From: Pseudoduganella lutea
Lineage (GTDB): Bacteria > Pseudomonadota > Gammaproteobacteria > Burkholderiales > Burkholderiaceae_D
Direction of reading: 5' to 3'
Assembly (NCBI RefSeq): GCF_004209755.1
Contig: NZ_CP035913.1
Coordinates: forward strand, 744,001-808,000
Length of the DNA stretch: 64,000 nt
Under the pieces are notes generated by a model, which did no database searches, was not told the origin of the DNA, and saw only the letters and a program-made list of their open reading frames with translations. How positions within the stretch are numbered: the stretch's first letter is position 1; each line of letters begins with the position of its first letter. A program made the position numbers and the translations under genes. Positions 43,934 to 53,250 of this stretch are shown here, piece after piece.

Positions 43934-45282
43934 TGTCCCCCTTGCAAACCATGATCCGCGAACACCACGCCGGCGCGCCGGTCGGCCTGTACAGCGTTTG
44001 CTGCAGCAACGAACAGGTGCTGCTGGCGTCCATGTCCGTGGCGCTGGAATACGGTGGCGCAATGCTGGTGGAAGCCACGTCGAACCAGGTCGACCAGTTC
44101 GGCGGCTACACGGGCATGACGCCGGCGGACTACATCGCCTATGTGCGCGACCTGGCCGACGGCGCGGGCTTTCCGCGCGATCGCCTGATCCTGGGCGGCG
44201 ACCATCTCGGCCCGAACACGTGGCAGCACCTGCCGCCCGGCCTGGCGATGGCCAACGCGTGCGACCTGATCGCCGCCTATGTGCTGGCCGGTTTCCACAA
44301 GATCCACATCGACTGCAGCATGGCGTGCGCCGGCGATCCGGTGCCGCTGCCCGACGATATCGTCGCCAGCCGCTCGGCCGACCTGGCGCAGGTGGCGGAA
44401 GACGCCGCGGCGCGGGCCGGACTGCCGCCGCCCGTCTACGTGATCGGCACCGAGGTGCCCATCCCCGGCGGCGAGGCATCGCTGGCCGACGGCCTGCAGG
44501 TGACACGGCCGGAAGCCGCGGCGGCCACGCTGGAAGCGCACACGCGCGCATTCGCCAGCCGCGGCCTACACGCCGCCTGGGAGCGGGTCATTGCGCTGGT
44601 GGTGCAGCCGGGCGTCGATTTCGACCACAGCACGGTGCACCATTACGCACCGGCCGACGCGGCCGAGCTGTCGGCTTTCATCGGCAGGCATCCCGGGCTC
44701 GTCTACGAGGCCCATTCGACGGATTACCAGACCGAACGCGCGCTCCATGCACTCGTGCGCGACCACTTCGCCATCCTGAAGGTGGGACCGGCCGCGACGA
44801 ACGCGCTGCGCGAAGCCAGCTTCGCGCTGGCGGCGATCGAGGATGCGCTGGTGCCCGTGGAGCGGCGCTCGCACCTGGCCGACGTGCTGGAGCGCAGCAT
44901 GCTCGAACAGCCGCGCCACTGGCAGAAGCACTACCGCGGCACGCCGGACGAGCTGCGCATGTTGCGCCGCTACGCGCTGTCCGACCGCAGCCGCTATTAC
45001 TGGGGCGAGCCGGCAGTGGCACGGGCGCTCGATCGCATGCACGCCAACCTGGCCGGCATGGACCTGCCGCTGCCGCTCGTCAGCCAGCATCTGCCGGAAC
45101 AGCTGGCGGCGGTGCTCGACGGCACCCTCCCCGCCCGGGCCACCGACCTCGTTCGCCACAAGATCGGCCTCGTGCTGGCACGCTATGCGCGAGCCTGCCA
45201 TGCCAACACGGCGGGCGCCGCCAGGCCGGCCGGAGTGGCGCAAACCGCTGAACAGGCACCGGCGGCGGAAGCCGTATGCTGA
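43933..45282 (+). CDS. kbaZ: Tagatose-bisphosphate aldolase subunit GatZ/KbaZ family
   Basis: A 449-residue protein of the GatZ/KbaZ/AgaZ family, in enteric bacteria the non-catalytic partner of class II tagatose-1,6-bisphosphate aldolase; a tagatose-6-phosphate kinase role has been proposed for AgaZ proteins in Shewanella. Landmarks are GLYSVCCSNEQVLLASM, EATSNQVDQFGGYTGMTP and GGDHLGPNTW. Two adjacent ATGs occur; the second is chosen because AGGAG is five bases before it. The catalytic partner KbaY is not in the window. Confidence 0.9.
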   Translation: MSPLQTMIREHHAGAPVGLYSVCCSNEQVLLASMSVALEYGGAMLVEATSNQVDQFGGYTGMTPADYIAYVRDLADGAGFPRDRLILGGDHLGPNTWQHLPPGLAMANACDLIAAYVLAGFHKIHIDCSMACAGDPVPLPDDIVASRSADLAQVAEDAAARAGLPPPVYVIGTEVPIPGGEASLADGLQVTRPEAAAATLEAHTRAFASRGLHAAWERVIALVVQPGVDFDHSTVHHYAPADAAELSAFIGRHPGLVYEAHSTDYQTERALHALVRDHFAILKVGPAATNALREASFALAAIEDALVPVERRSHLADVLERSMLEQPRHWQKHYRGTPDELRMLRRYALSDRSRYYWGEPAVARALDRMHANLAGMDLPLPLVSQHLPEQLAAVLDGTLPARATDLVRHKIGLVLARYARACHANTAGAARPAGVAQTAEQAPAAEAVC

Positions 45283-46061
45283 GCCACGAAAGCCGCCGCG
45301 AGCAGATCCTGCAGGCGCTGCAGCTGCAGGAACAAGTACACGTCACGCGCCTGGCCCAGCGCTTCGGCGTGTCCGCCGTCACGATCCGCACCGACCTGAA
45401 GGCGCTGGCCGGCGCCGGCCTGGTACAGCGCCAGCATGGCGGCGCGTGCGCCACGCAGCGGGCGCCCAAGGAAGCGCCGCTGGCCGAGAAGCGCACGCTG
45501 CACCGCCACCGCAAGCAGGACATCGCTGCCTGTGCGGCAGGGCTGGTCGCGCCCGGCGACAAGCTGATCCTCGATGCCGGCAGCACCACGCTGCAGCTTG
45601 CGCGGCGGCTGGCGCAGCCCGTGGCCGCGCTGCCGCTGACCGTGTTCACCAACAGCCTGCCGATCGCCAACGCGCTGGCGGCTGTCAACGACGTGGAGCT
45701 CCTGCTGTCCGGCGGCACGCTGCGCAAGGCGTCGCAGTCGCTGCTGGGGCCACAGGCGGAAGCAAGCCTGGACGACTACGTGTTCGATAAGCTGTTCCTC
45801 GGCGCCGACGGCTGCGATGCCGAATTCGGCCTGTCCACGCACGATGAAACGGACGCGCGGCTGAATGCGCGCATGGTGGCCCATGCGCGCCAGGTCATCC
45901 TGCTGGCGGATGCGTCGAAGTTCGGCCGCATCTGCCTGTACCGCATCTGCAGCCTGGCCCGCGTCGACACCGTCATCAGCGATGCCAGCCTGGACCCGGA
46001 CATGCGCGCGGCACTGTCGCAGCGGGGCGTGCGGATACTGATCGCCGGAGACAGGCCATGA
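45276..46061 (+). CDS. agaR: DeoR-family regulator (AgaR-like)
   Basis: A 261-residue repressor with a DeoR HTH (about 6-55, VTRLAQRFGVSAVTIRTDL) and a sugar-phosphate-sensing domain (DAGSTT near 100, FLGADGCDAEFGLST near 165). It lies inside the Aga operon, overlapping kbaZ by 7 bp and nagA by 4 bp, so it is likely the local sensor of a phosphorylated amino sugar. Confidence 0.9.
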   Translation: MLSHESRREQILQALQLQEQVHVTRLAQRFGVSAVTIRTDLKALAGAGLVQRQHGGACATQRAPKEAPLAEKRTLHRHRKQDIAACAAGLVAPGDKLILDAGSTTLQLARRLAQPVAALPLTVFTNSLPIANALAAVNDVELLLSGGTLRKASQSLLGPQAEASLDDYVFDKLFLGADGCDAEFGLSTHDETDARLNARMVAHARQVILLADASKFGRICLYRICSLARVDTVISDASLDPDMRAALSQRGVRILIAGDRP

Positions 46062-46105
46062 CTCAAGCCATGACTCAAGCCATGACACAAGCCATGACAC
46101 AAGCT
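46058..46105 (+). repeat. Four 12-bp repeats, each with an ATG, at the nagA start
   Basis: Four perfect or near-perfect copies of ATGACTCAAGCC encode MTQA four times. Each unit supplies an in-frame ATG, and unit loss or gain keeps the frame. GGAG lies seven bases before the first ATG only, so copy number would alter the spacing for downstream starts. Confidence 0.9.
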
Positions 46106-47248
46106 GAAAACCGCCCCGCCAGCGTGGGCGGGCGCATCCTCACGCCGCATGGCTGGGTGCGCGGCTACCTGCACGTCGACGCGGGAACGGGAAGCATCGG
46201 CCACATCATTGCCGACGACGCGGCGCCGGACGACCGGCTGGTGCTGCCCGGCTTCATCGACCTGCACGTGCATGGCGCCGGCGGCACCGACATCATGGAG
46301 GGCGGCGACGCCGCGCGCCGCGTGGCCCGCCTGCATGCGCGCCATGGCACCACCACGTTGCTCGGCACGACGATGACGGCGCCGCCGGAGCAGATCGACC
46401 GGGCGCTGCATGGTTTGGCCGCCGCGATCGCCGCGCCGGACCCCGATGCTGCACAGGTGCTGGGCGTGCACCTCGAAGGGCCGTTCCTCAACTGCGCGCG
46501 CCTCGGTGCCCAGCCACCGCTGGTGACCACCGGGTCGATCGAGGTGGTGCGCCGCTGGCACGCGATCGCGCCCATCCGGGTGCTGACATTGGCCCCGGAA
46601 GTGCCCGGCCACCTGGCGCTGATCCCGCAGCTGGCGGCGCTGGGCATTCGCGTGCAGGCCGGCCACAGCGCCGGCACGTATGCGGACGGCGTCGCGGCGC
46701 TGGAAGCGGGCCTGGCCGGCTTCACCCACCTGTTCAATGGCATGTCCGGCATGGACCACCGCGCGCCGGGCATCGCCGCCGCGGCGCTGGCCCACGGCGA
46801 GTTCGCTGAGATCATTCCGGACCTGCGGCACGTGCAGCCGGGCGCGCTGCATGCCGCGCTACGCGCGATCCCACGGCTGTACGCCGTCACCGATGCCACC
46901 GCCGCCACCGGCATGCCGGACGGCGAATACATGCTGGGCAGCCAGCGCGTGCTGAAATGCGCGGGCTGCGTGCGGCTCGTGCTGGGCGATTCCCTGGCCG
47001 GCAGCGCGCTGACGATGGACCAGGCGCTGCGCAACCTGGTTGACATCGGCCTGACGCTTGAGGATGCGTCGCACCGCGTCACGCGCTTCCCCGCCGAATA
47101 CCTGGGCTTGCAGGACCGTGGCCGTCTCGTGCCGGGCCAGCGCGCCGACCTCGTGGTGCTCGGCACCGATCTCCAGATCCGGCAGGTCGTCATCGCCGGC
47201 CATGCCCTCAACCCCGCCGAAGGAAACCATGCCCCTGTCTTCTCCTGA
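46058..47248 (+). CDS. nagA: N-acetylhexosamine-6-phosphate deacetylase
   Basis: Removes the acetyl group from GlcNAc-6-P or GalNAc-6-P (AgaA role here). The 396 residues show the amidohydrolase metal sites DLHVHG, HLEGPF, AGHSAGTY, FNGMSGMDHR and the catalytic Asp in TDATAATG. The N-terminus carries four MTQA repeats not seen in ordinary NagA. ATGA overlap with agaR and 20-bp overlap with the following MFS gene show tight operon packing. Confidence 0.92.
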   Translation: MTQAMTQAMTQAMTQAENRPASVGGRILTPHGWVRGYLHVDAGTGSIGHIIADDAAPDDRLVLPGFIDLHVHGAGGTDIMEGGDAARRVARLHARHGTTTLLGTTMTAPPEQIDRALHGLAAAIAAPDPDAAQVLGVHLEGPFLNCARLGAQPPLVTTGSIEVVRRWHAIAPIRVLTLAPEVPGHLALIPQLAALGIRVQAGHSAGTYADGVAALEAGLAGFTHLFNGMSGMDHRAPGIAAAALAHGEFAEIIPDLRHVQPGALHAALRAIPRLYAVTDATAATGMPDGEYMLGSQRVLKCAGCVRLVLGDSLAGSALTMDQALRNLVDIGLTLEDASHRVTRFPAEYLGLQDRGRLVPGQRADLVVLGTDLQIRQVVIAGHALNPAEGNHAPVFS

Positions 47249-48998
47249 ACTGCAGACCCGCCTGCAGACCCGCTATCTGCTGCTCGTCGCCGGCCTTGGC
47301 GGCCTGCTGTACGGCATCGACGTCGGCATCATCGCCGGCGCCTTGCCCTGGCTGGAAGCCAGCGCCGTGCAGCTGTGGAAGCTGTCGTCGCAGCAGCTGG
47401 GATTCATCGTCGCCGCCGTGCTGCTCGGCTCGGTGCTGTCGTCGCTGGCGGCGGGCGCGCTGGCCGAGAAATGGGGCCGCAAGCCCGTGATGCTGGCCGC
47501 CGGACTGCTGTTCAGCCTGAGCATCCCCGTCATCGCGCTGGCCGACGGCTACCTGCCGCTGCTGCTCGGCCGCCTGCTGCAGGGCGTCAGCGGTGGCCTG
47601 ATCGGTGTGGTCGTGCCGCTGTACCTGGCCGAGAGCCTGCCCGCGGCCGTGCGCGGCCGCGGTACCGCGCTGTTCCAGCTGCTGCTGACCATCGGCCTCG
47701 TGCTGGCCGCCGCCATCGGCCTGCTCGTCGCGCACCAGGTGGCGCAAGCCGCGCAGGAAGCACCGGCGGCACTGCAGGCGGTGCAGGATGCCGCGTGGCG
47801 GCGCATCTTCTGGCTCAGCCTCGCTCCCGGCATCCTGTTTTCCCTGGGCGTGCTGTGGCTGGCCGAATCGCCCCGCTGGCTGCTGGCGCGCGGGCGCGCA
47901 TCGGACGCTTTGCTGGCCCTGCGGCGTACCCGCACGGAAGCCGACGCGCATGCCGAACTGGCGGCCATCCGCACCGCCGGAGATGAGGCGGACCATCGGG
48001 GCGGCGGCAGCCTGCTGCGGCGCCGCTTCGTGCTGCCCTTCCTGCTCGCCTGCCTGATCCTCGCGTGCAACCAGGCCACCGGCATCAACTCGGTGCTGGC
48101 CTATGCCGTCACCATCCTCGACCAGGGCGGCCTGTCCGGCACGATGGGCAACGTGGGCGACGTGGCGCTGAAGGTGCTCAATGCGCTGATGACCGTGGTG
48201 GCCGTGATCCTCGTCGACCGCAAGGGTCGCAAGTTCCTGCTGATGCTGGGCTCGGGCGGCATCGTGCTGTCGCTGGTGGCCGCCGCGCTGCTGTTCCGTG
48301 GCGCCGAATCCGCCCAGGCCGACATCCGCCCCGTTCTCGCGCAAGGCATGGCGGACAACGCGCTGGCCCTCGACGCACCGGCACTGCGCGCCCTGGCCGG
48401 CGGCGGCGACTACCAGCTCGACATCGCCTGGAGCTACGGCCCGCTGACGCAGGTGCGCAGCCTGCGCCCCGGCGAATCGCTGAACATCGCGCCGCCCGCC
48501 ACCGTGGAAGGCGACAGCGTGATCGGCGCCGCGTTCCGGCGCCTGCACCTGAACCCGTTCCCCGACATGTCGGCCGCGCCGGCTGCGCCGCTACGCATCG
48601 AACGCGCCCGCCTCGGACCACGCCCCAGCGCCATGCACGGCTGGCTGGTGCTGGCCTGCCTGCTGGGCTTCATCGCCAGCTTTGCGGTCGGCCCCGGCGT
48701 GTGCGTGTGGCTCGCGCTGTCCGAACTGATGCCCAACCGGATCCGCTCGAACGGCATGAGCGTGGCGCTGCTCGTGAACCAGTTCGTCTCCACCGTGCTG
48801 GCCGCCATGTTCCTGCCGGTGGTCGGCCTGCACGGCTACGCGCCCATGTTCTTCTTCTGGGCCGGCTGCACCGTCGTGTACTTCCTCGCCGCCGCGTTCC
48901 TGCTGCCGGAAACGCGTGGCAAGTCGCTGGAGGAGATCGGCCGGTATTTCGAGGGGCACAAGGGCACCGACGCAAAAGCCCCGCCACTGACTGCCTGA
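47229..48998 (+). CDS. MFS sugar porter with a large periplasmic insert
   Basis: Inner-membrane sugar:proton symporter of 589 residues, much longer than the usual 450-480 of this family. Sugar-porter marks are present: GLLYGIDVGIIAG in span 1, KWGRKP, PESPRW-like AESPRWLL, NQATGINSVLAY and the C-terminal PETRGKSLEE. A hydrophilic insert of about 110 residues (358-469) interrupts the second half between spans. AAGGAAACC precedes the ATG at 47229. As last gene of the Aga operon it is the probable GalNAc importer. Confidence 0.9.
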   Translation: MPLSSPELQTRLQTRYLLLVAGLGGLLYGIDVGIIAGALPWLEASAVQLWKLSSQQLGFIVAAVLLGSVLSSLAAGALAEKWGRKPVMLAAGLLFSLSIPVIALADGYLPLLLGRLLQGVSGGLIGVVVPLYLAESLPAAVRGRGTALFQLLLTIGLVLAAAIGLLVAHQVAQAAQEAPAALQAVQDAAWRRIFWLSLAPGILFSLGVLWLAESPRWLLARGRASDALLALRRTRTEADAHAELAAIRTAGDEADHRGGGSLLRRRFVLPFLLACLILACNQATGINSVLAYAVTILDQGGLSGTMGNVGDVALKVLNALMTVVAVILVDRKGRKFLLMLGSGGIVLSLVAAALLFRGAESAQADIRPVLAQGMADNALALDAPALRALAGGGDYQLDIAWSYGPLTQVRSLRPGESLNIAPPATVEGDSVIGAAFRRLHLNPFPDMSAAPAAPLRIERARLGPRPSAMHGWLVLACLLGFIASFAVGPGVCVWLALSELMPNRIRSNGMSVALLVNQFVSTVLAAMFLPVVGLHGYAPMFFFWAGCTVVYFLAAAFLLPETRGKSLEEIGRYFEGHKGTDAKAPPLTA

Positions 48999-49002
48999 CA
49001 GC

Positions 49003-49073
49003 AAAACCGGGGTCAGACCCTGGTTTTCAAGAAATTTCCTCAAAACAGGGGTCTGACCCCTGTTTTGAGGAAA
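49003..49073. repeat. Two REP-like palindromes with GTCTGAC/GTCAGAC cores
   Basis: Unit 1 (49003-49027) is an imperfect palindrome centred on GGGTCAGACCC. Unit 2 (49035-49073) has two perfect 19-base arms around one central T, with core AGGGGTCTGACCCCT. Both lie between converging MFS genes and can act as a terminator. The core is shared with the repeat at 16362-16420. Confidence 0.85.
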
Positions 49074-49077
49074 CAGC

Positions 49078-50343
49078 TCAAGGCCGTGGCGGAAGCTCCC
49101 GCCGCCACAGGCTCCACCACAGCACCACCCCGCAGCCGGCGGCCAGGGCGCCGGCCGGATACAGCAGCCGGTAGTCCCGGCCCGTCGCGTCCAGCAGCGC
49201 TCCCAGGCCCATCGCCGCCGCCACCACGAGTACCGCCGTCACCGAAGCCGACACCGCCGCCAGCTGCGAAAAGCGGGCGCGCGGCAGCACGGCCGGCAGC
49301 AGCGAAACGGTCCCGGTAAGAAAACACCCCGCCAGCACACCGTGCGCCACGAGGGCGACGATGAAGCCGGTGCGCCCCGCCACCAGCTGCCACGCGCCCA
49401 GCATGCACAAGGCATAGGCGGCCAGCGCCACCGTCCCCACGCGCAGCGGATGGAAGCGGTCGGCGAGCCAGCCCATCGGCCATGCCAGCACGGCGGAAAT
49501 CGCATACGTCAACGCGATCGCGCGACCGAAATCTCCCGCATCCGCGCCGAACTGCGCGCACGCGTTCAAGGCATTGATGTTGATCGGCAGGACCGCCACC
49601 GCGCCGAGCGCCACGGCCGCGAACAGGCGCCACCACTTGCCGTCCGTATCCGCGCGCGGCCACCAGCCGTCAGCCGGCACGGGAACATGCGGCGGCTCGC
49701 GCACGCGCCAGCACACGAGCAGCATGCAGCCCAGGTAGGCCATGGCGATCATCGTCAGCAGCGGCTGGAACACGGCGGCGGCTTCGTTGTGGAAGAACAG
49801 CGCGAAGAAGCCGGCGCCGGTCACCAGGCTGACGATGCGGAACAGCGCGAAGAAGCGGCCCAGCACCGGCCGCGGCACGGTGTCGTTGATCAGGGCGAGG
49901 AACAGTGGATTGCCGACGATCGTGGCGATCTCGAACACGATCCAGCAGAAGGCCAGCGTGGCCAGGCCGGTACTGAACGCCATGCCGAGCATGCCGGCGG
50001 TGGCGATGAGGGCGCTGCCGAAAATGAAGGGAATGCGGCGCCCGAAACGGCAACGGGTGCGGTCGCTCCAGGCGCCCACGGGCGGCCCCAGGCCAACGGC
50101 GATCAGGGCGGGCATGGCGCCGATGAGGAAGTTGAGCAGCGTGGCATCGCGGCTGAAGTCGAGCAGGCGCATCTTGAACAGTTCCTGCACGGAGCGTTCG
50201 CGCAGCGACCAGCCGAGATCCCCCAACAGCAACAGGGCGCACAGCACCAGCAGTGCCGCGCGCCCTGTCCTGGCGCCTGCCACGTCATCCCGCACCGCCG
50301 TTTCTCCCCGTCCGTTGTTCGGCCTTGCCCGCAGCCCTGCCAT
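49078..50343 (-). CDS. MFS transporter, GPH/SLC45-like glycoside carrier
   Basis: A 421-residue carrier with about 12 spans. The segment GAWSDRTRCRFGRRIPFIF after span 2 is typical of glycoside and sucrose carriers of the GPH/SLC45 branch. It follows the TonB receptor gene on the same strand with a 67-bp gap, so it probably moves the receptor's oligosaccharide or a released sugar across the inner membrane. The ATG at 50343 is the best of several possible starts. Confidence 0.85.
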   Translation of the reverse strand: MAGLRARPNNGRGETAVRDDVAGARTGRAALLVLCALLLLGDLGWSLRERSVQELFKMRLLDFSRDATLLNFLIGAMPALIAVGLGPPVGAWSDRTRCRFGRRIPFIFGSALIATAGMLGMAFSTGLATLAFCWIVFEIATIVGNPLFLALINDTVPRPVLGRFFALFRIVSLVTGAGFFALFFHNEAAAVFQPLLTMIAMAYLGCMLLVCWRVREPPHVPVPADGWWPRADTDGKWWRLFAAVALGAVAVLPININALNACAQFGADAGDFGRAIALTYAISAVLAWPMGWLADRFHPLRVGTVALAAYALCMLGAWQLVAGRTGFIVALVAHGVLAGCFLTGTVSLLPAVLPRARFSQLAAVSASVTAVLVVAAAMGLGALLDATGRDYRLLYPAGALAAGCGVVLWWSLWRRELPPRP

Positions 50344-50410
50344 GGCTGCGATCGGCTCTACTATAAGCCAGCCGGGCGGCTGGCCGGGGGAAAGAAGAAA
50401 AGCAGTCTGG

Positions 50411-52819
50411 TCAGAAGGTGAAGTCGGCCCGCACGGCGACGTAGCGCTGGTAATCGCGCGCCGGCGTCCATTGCGTGGTGTTGACCAGCACGGCGCTGTT
50501 CGGCGCCCGCGTGCTCCAGGTGCCGTTGCCCCAGTTATTGGCCAGGCCCGTGGCGTACGATTTGTCGAACACGTTGTTGACCAGGAACGTGACCTTGTAG
50601 GCATCCTTCTTGTCGCGGATGCCCACGCCCAGGTTGAGGATGCCGTAACCACCCTGCACCGTCATCGGATCCTGGTTGAGGTTGAACTGCGTCCTGCTCT
50701 GGAAACGCCAGGCGCCGGTAATGAAGCCGTTGAACGACCGGGTGGTCGGGATGTCGAGCTGGCCGCCCAGGTTGAACTTGAACTTCGGCGCGTTCGGCAA
50801 GGTGGCGCCGGCCAGGTCGGCCACGTTCGTGTTGTTGTACCGGGGGTTCGGCGCGCAATTGCCGCCGACCCGGGTGCCGGTACCGGCGTCATTGAGCACG
50901 CTGTGGCACGGGCCGTTCTCGAACTCGGTGACGACGGCGCGCGTGTAGGCAAAGGCGCCATTGAGCTGCAGCCGGCTGTTGACACGCCAGCCCAGGTCCG
51001 CCTCGAAGCCGCTGGTGCGCAGGCCGCCGATCGAGTGCAGCGTGGTGCGGAACACGCCATCGTTGTCGTAGAAGCCGGCCGACTGCTGGAACCCCGTGAA
51101 GCTGGTGCGGAACACGGCCAGGTCGAGCGACATGCGGCCGTCCAGCAAGCCCAGTTTCAGGCCCGCCTCGATGCTGCGCGCATCCTCGCCGGGCACCGGC
51201 TGGTTCTTCGCGATCGCGCCGTTGAAGCTCGACGTGAGGTCGTACGCCACGCCCTTGTGCCCCGTCGACCACGTCGTATAGGCCATCGCATTCGGGTTGA
51301 AACGGTGTTCCAGCCCGAGGCGGCCGGTAATGTCGGTCTCGCTGTCGTCGCCGGCCAGTCGTTCGGTCACCACGCGCGACGTCGCCGGTGGCGGGTTGTA
51401 GCGCGTAAAGGTGTAGCCCGTGTCTTCCTTGTTGAAGCGCACGCCGGCGATCACGCTCGTGGCGGGCGTGAAGTCCCAGGTGGCCTGGCCGAATGCCGCA
51501 TAGCTGGTGTTGTAGGCGGTGGCGCCGTAATCCGTCACGTACGTCGATACCGGTGCGCGGGTCAGTTCGCGCGCCAGGTCGTTATCGCCGTACCAGAGGC
51601 CGGCCACGTACTTGAAGCGGCCCGCGTCGGGAGACGTCAGGCGCAGTTCCGCCGTGCGCGACGTGACATCGAACAGGCCGAACTGGTACAGGCCGCCGTG
51701 CAGGCCCGTCACCGCGCCATTCACCGGCAGGTAGCCGAGGATGTCGCCGTCGGTGCCGTCGCCATCCTGGTAGTCGTCCATGTGGTAGTTGGACCACGAC
51801 GTGATGGCACTCAGCGTATAGCCGGCCAGCGGCCCCGCCTCGTCGAACGCGTAGCTTACCTTCAGGCCCGCGCCCTTGTCCCGGGCCTTGCCGCCCGCCG
51901 GGAAGTCGTTGCGCACGCTGACATTGCCGGGGCCGGGCGCGATCCCGGCCAGCAGCGTGGATGCGGGCAGCTGCGCCACGTTCTGGTACAGGCCACCCGG
52001 CGTCATGCTGGAAAACGGCTGCACGCAGCAGGCCACCGTGGACTTGCTGGCGCGCGGGCTGAGCGTGACCATCCACTGGTCGTCCGGCCGCCACTCGATC
52101 TTGCCGACGAAATTCGTGCTGCGCGAGCCGTTCAGCCGGTCGCCGGTGGCGAGGTTCTTCACCACGCCATCGAACGACGACTTGTTGACGGCGATGCGCG
52201 CGCGCACCGTGTCGCTCAACGCGCCGGACACGGAGCCCATCGCGCGCCATTCGCCATCGTCGGACACGTAGGTGGTGGCTTTCGTCTTCCACGCGCTGTC
52301 GATCGGTTTCGTCGTGATGTTGACGGCGCCGGCGATCGAGCTCTTGCCCAGCAGCGTGCTTTGCGGTCCCTTCAGGACCTCGACGCGGAACACGTCCGCC
52401 AGGTCCTTGAACGCATTCGCCTGCATCGCGAACGGGATGTCGTCGATGACGACGGCCACGTCGGATTCGACGCCGATGCCCAGCGAGTAGGTGCCGATGC
52501 CGCGCATGTTGATGCTGAAGTTCCCCGGCTGCGTGGAATACGTGACGGTCAGCGCGGGCGACAGGTTCGGCAGGTCGTTGATGTCGCGGACATTGTTCCG
52601 CTGCAGCGTGGCATCGCTCAGCACCGTGATGGCGGCCGGCACGTCCTGCAGGTTCTGCGCACGCTTGTTCGCCGTGACCACCACCTTCTCCACCTTGCCG
52701 TCGTCGACCGGCGCTTCCTGGGCCGCCGCGCCATGCGCCAGGACGGACAACGCCAGGGCGACCGCCGCCGCCGCGGGGCGGATTGCCAGGCTGGCTGGCT
52801 GCTGCATGTTCTTGCTCAC
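50411..52819 (-). CDS. TonB-dependent receptor, carbohydrate type
   Basis: Outer-membrane transporter of 802 residues. Signal peptide ends near AHGAAAQE; TonB-box-like VEKVVVTANKR; plug with NLQDVPAAITVL, NMRGIGTYS and VEVLKGPQSTLLGKSS; barrel ending in RADFTF. The GTG start at 52819 is preferred to the ATG at 52807 because AGGAG is six bases before it. Two LacI-type operators lie 48 and 149 bp upstream. It likely imports oligosaccharides or polymer for the PL8 and GH105 enzymes. Confidence 0.92.
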   Translation of the reverse strand: MSKNMQQPASLAIRPAAAAVALALSVLAHGAAAQEAPVDDGKVEKVVVTANKRAQNLQDVPAAITVLSDATLQRNNVRDINDLPNLSPALTVTYSTQPGNFSINMRGIGTYSLGIGVESDVAVVIDDIPFAMQANAFKDLADVFRVEVLKGPQSTLLGKSSIAGAVNITTKPIDSAWKTKATTYVSDDGEWRAMGSVSGALSDTVRARIAVNKSSFDGVVKNLATGDRLNGSRSTNFVGKIEWRPDDQWMVTLSPRASKSTVACCVQPFSSMTPGGLYQNVAQLPASTLLAGIAPGPGNVSVRNDFPAGGKARDKGAGLKVSYAFDEAGPLAGYTLSAITSWSNYHMDDYQDGDGTDGDILGYLPVNGAVTGLHGGLYQFGLFDVTSRTAELRLTSPDAGRFKYVAGLWYGDNDLARELTRAPVSTYVTDYGATAYNTSYAAFGQATWDFTPATSVIAGVRFNKEDTGYTFTRYNPPPATSRVVTERLAGDDSETDITGRLGLEHRFNPNAMAYTTWSTGHKGVAYDLTSSFNGAIAKNQPVPGEDARSIEAGLKLGLLDGRMSLDLAVFRTSFTGFQQSAGFYDNDGVFRTTLHSIGGLRTSGFEADLGWRVNSRLQLNGAFAYTRAVVTEFENGPCHSVLNDAGTGTRVGGNCAPNPRYNNTNVADLAGATLPNAPKFKFNLGGQLDIPTTRSFNGFITGAWRFQSRTQFNLNQDPMTVQGGYGILNLGVGIRDKKDAYKVTFLVNNVFDKSYATGLANNWGNGTWSTRAPNSAVLVNTTQWTPARDYQRYVAVRADFTF

Positions 52820-52866
52820 TGCTTTCTCCTCATCGAATGAAACGTTGGGCAACCAGCGCGCGGGTA

Positions 52867-52882
52867 TGTGAACGTTATCACA
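52867..52882. promoter_or_regulatory. LacI-type operator candidate (proximal)
   Basis: TGTGAACGTTATCACA is a near-palindrome related to GATAACGTTATC, 48 bp before the TonB receptor start. Confidence 0.55.
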
Positions 52883-52967
52883 CCAAACCAAAAATGAAAC
52901 CGCAAGCGGCCGGACACCCGGCGGCGCATGTTGCATTGAACATCAACGCTGTCTGCCGGGCAATTGA

Positions 52968-52979
52968 GATAACGTTATC
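52968..52979. promoter_or_regulatory. LacI-type operator (perfect palindrome)
   Basis: GATAACGTTATC, a perfect palindrome identical to the site at 61478. It lies about 90 bp upstream of the proximal site, a spacing that could allow looping. Confidence 0.65.
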
Positions 52980-53250
52980 AGCATGACCAATCGATGACAA
53001 GCGCTTTTATATGCTTTTTACATTTTCGTTCGAAATGGGATAAACGATTACAACACTTTGTTTTTATTCGATAAAGTGAAGAATCGAAAGTGCTTGCGGA
53101 TCGTGCTGCAGCGTGGCGAAACGAAAGCGCGGTGGCAGGGCCGGATGCCATCACGCCGACGGTCGGCACGCCGCAAGGAGCATGGAGCCAGGAAGAAGCC
53201 GGTAGGCGGAAGGTGGTAGGCGGAAGCCGGAAGCGTACCGGAAGAGGTGC

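Larger units (their letters stand above)
52820..53250. other. Promoter region of the TonB receptor gene
   Basis: About 430 bp without a gene. The left half holds two LacI-type operators and an A/T-rich stretch (52980-53090) likely to contain the promoter. The right half (53100-53240) is GC-rich with a duplicated GGTAGGCGGAAG motif at about 53200-53222 and no clear frame. Confidence 0.5.
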
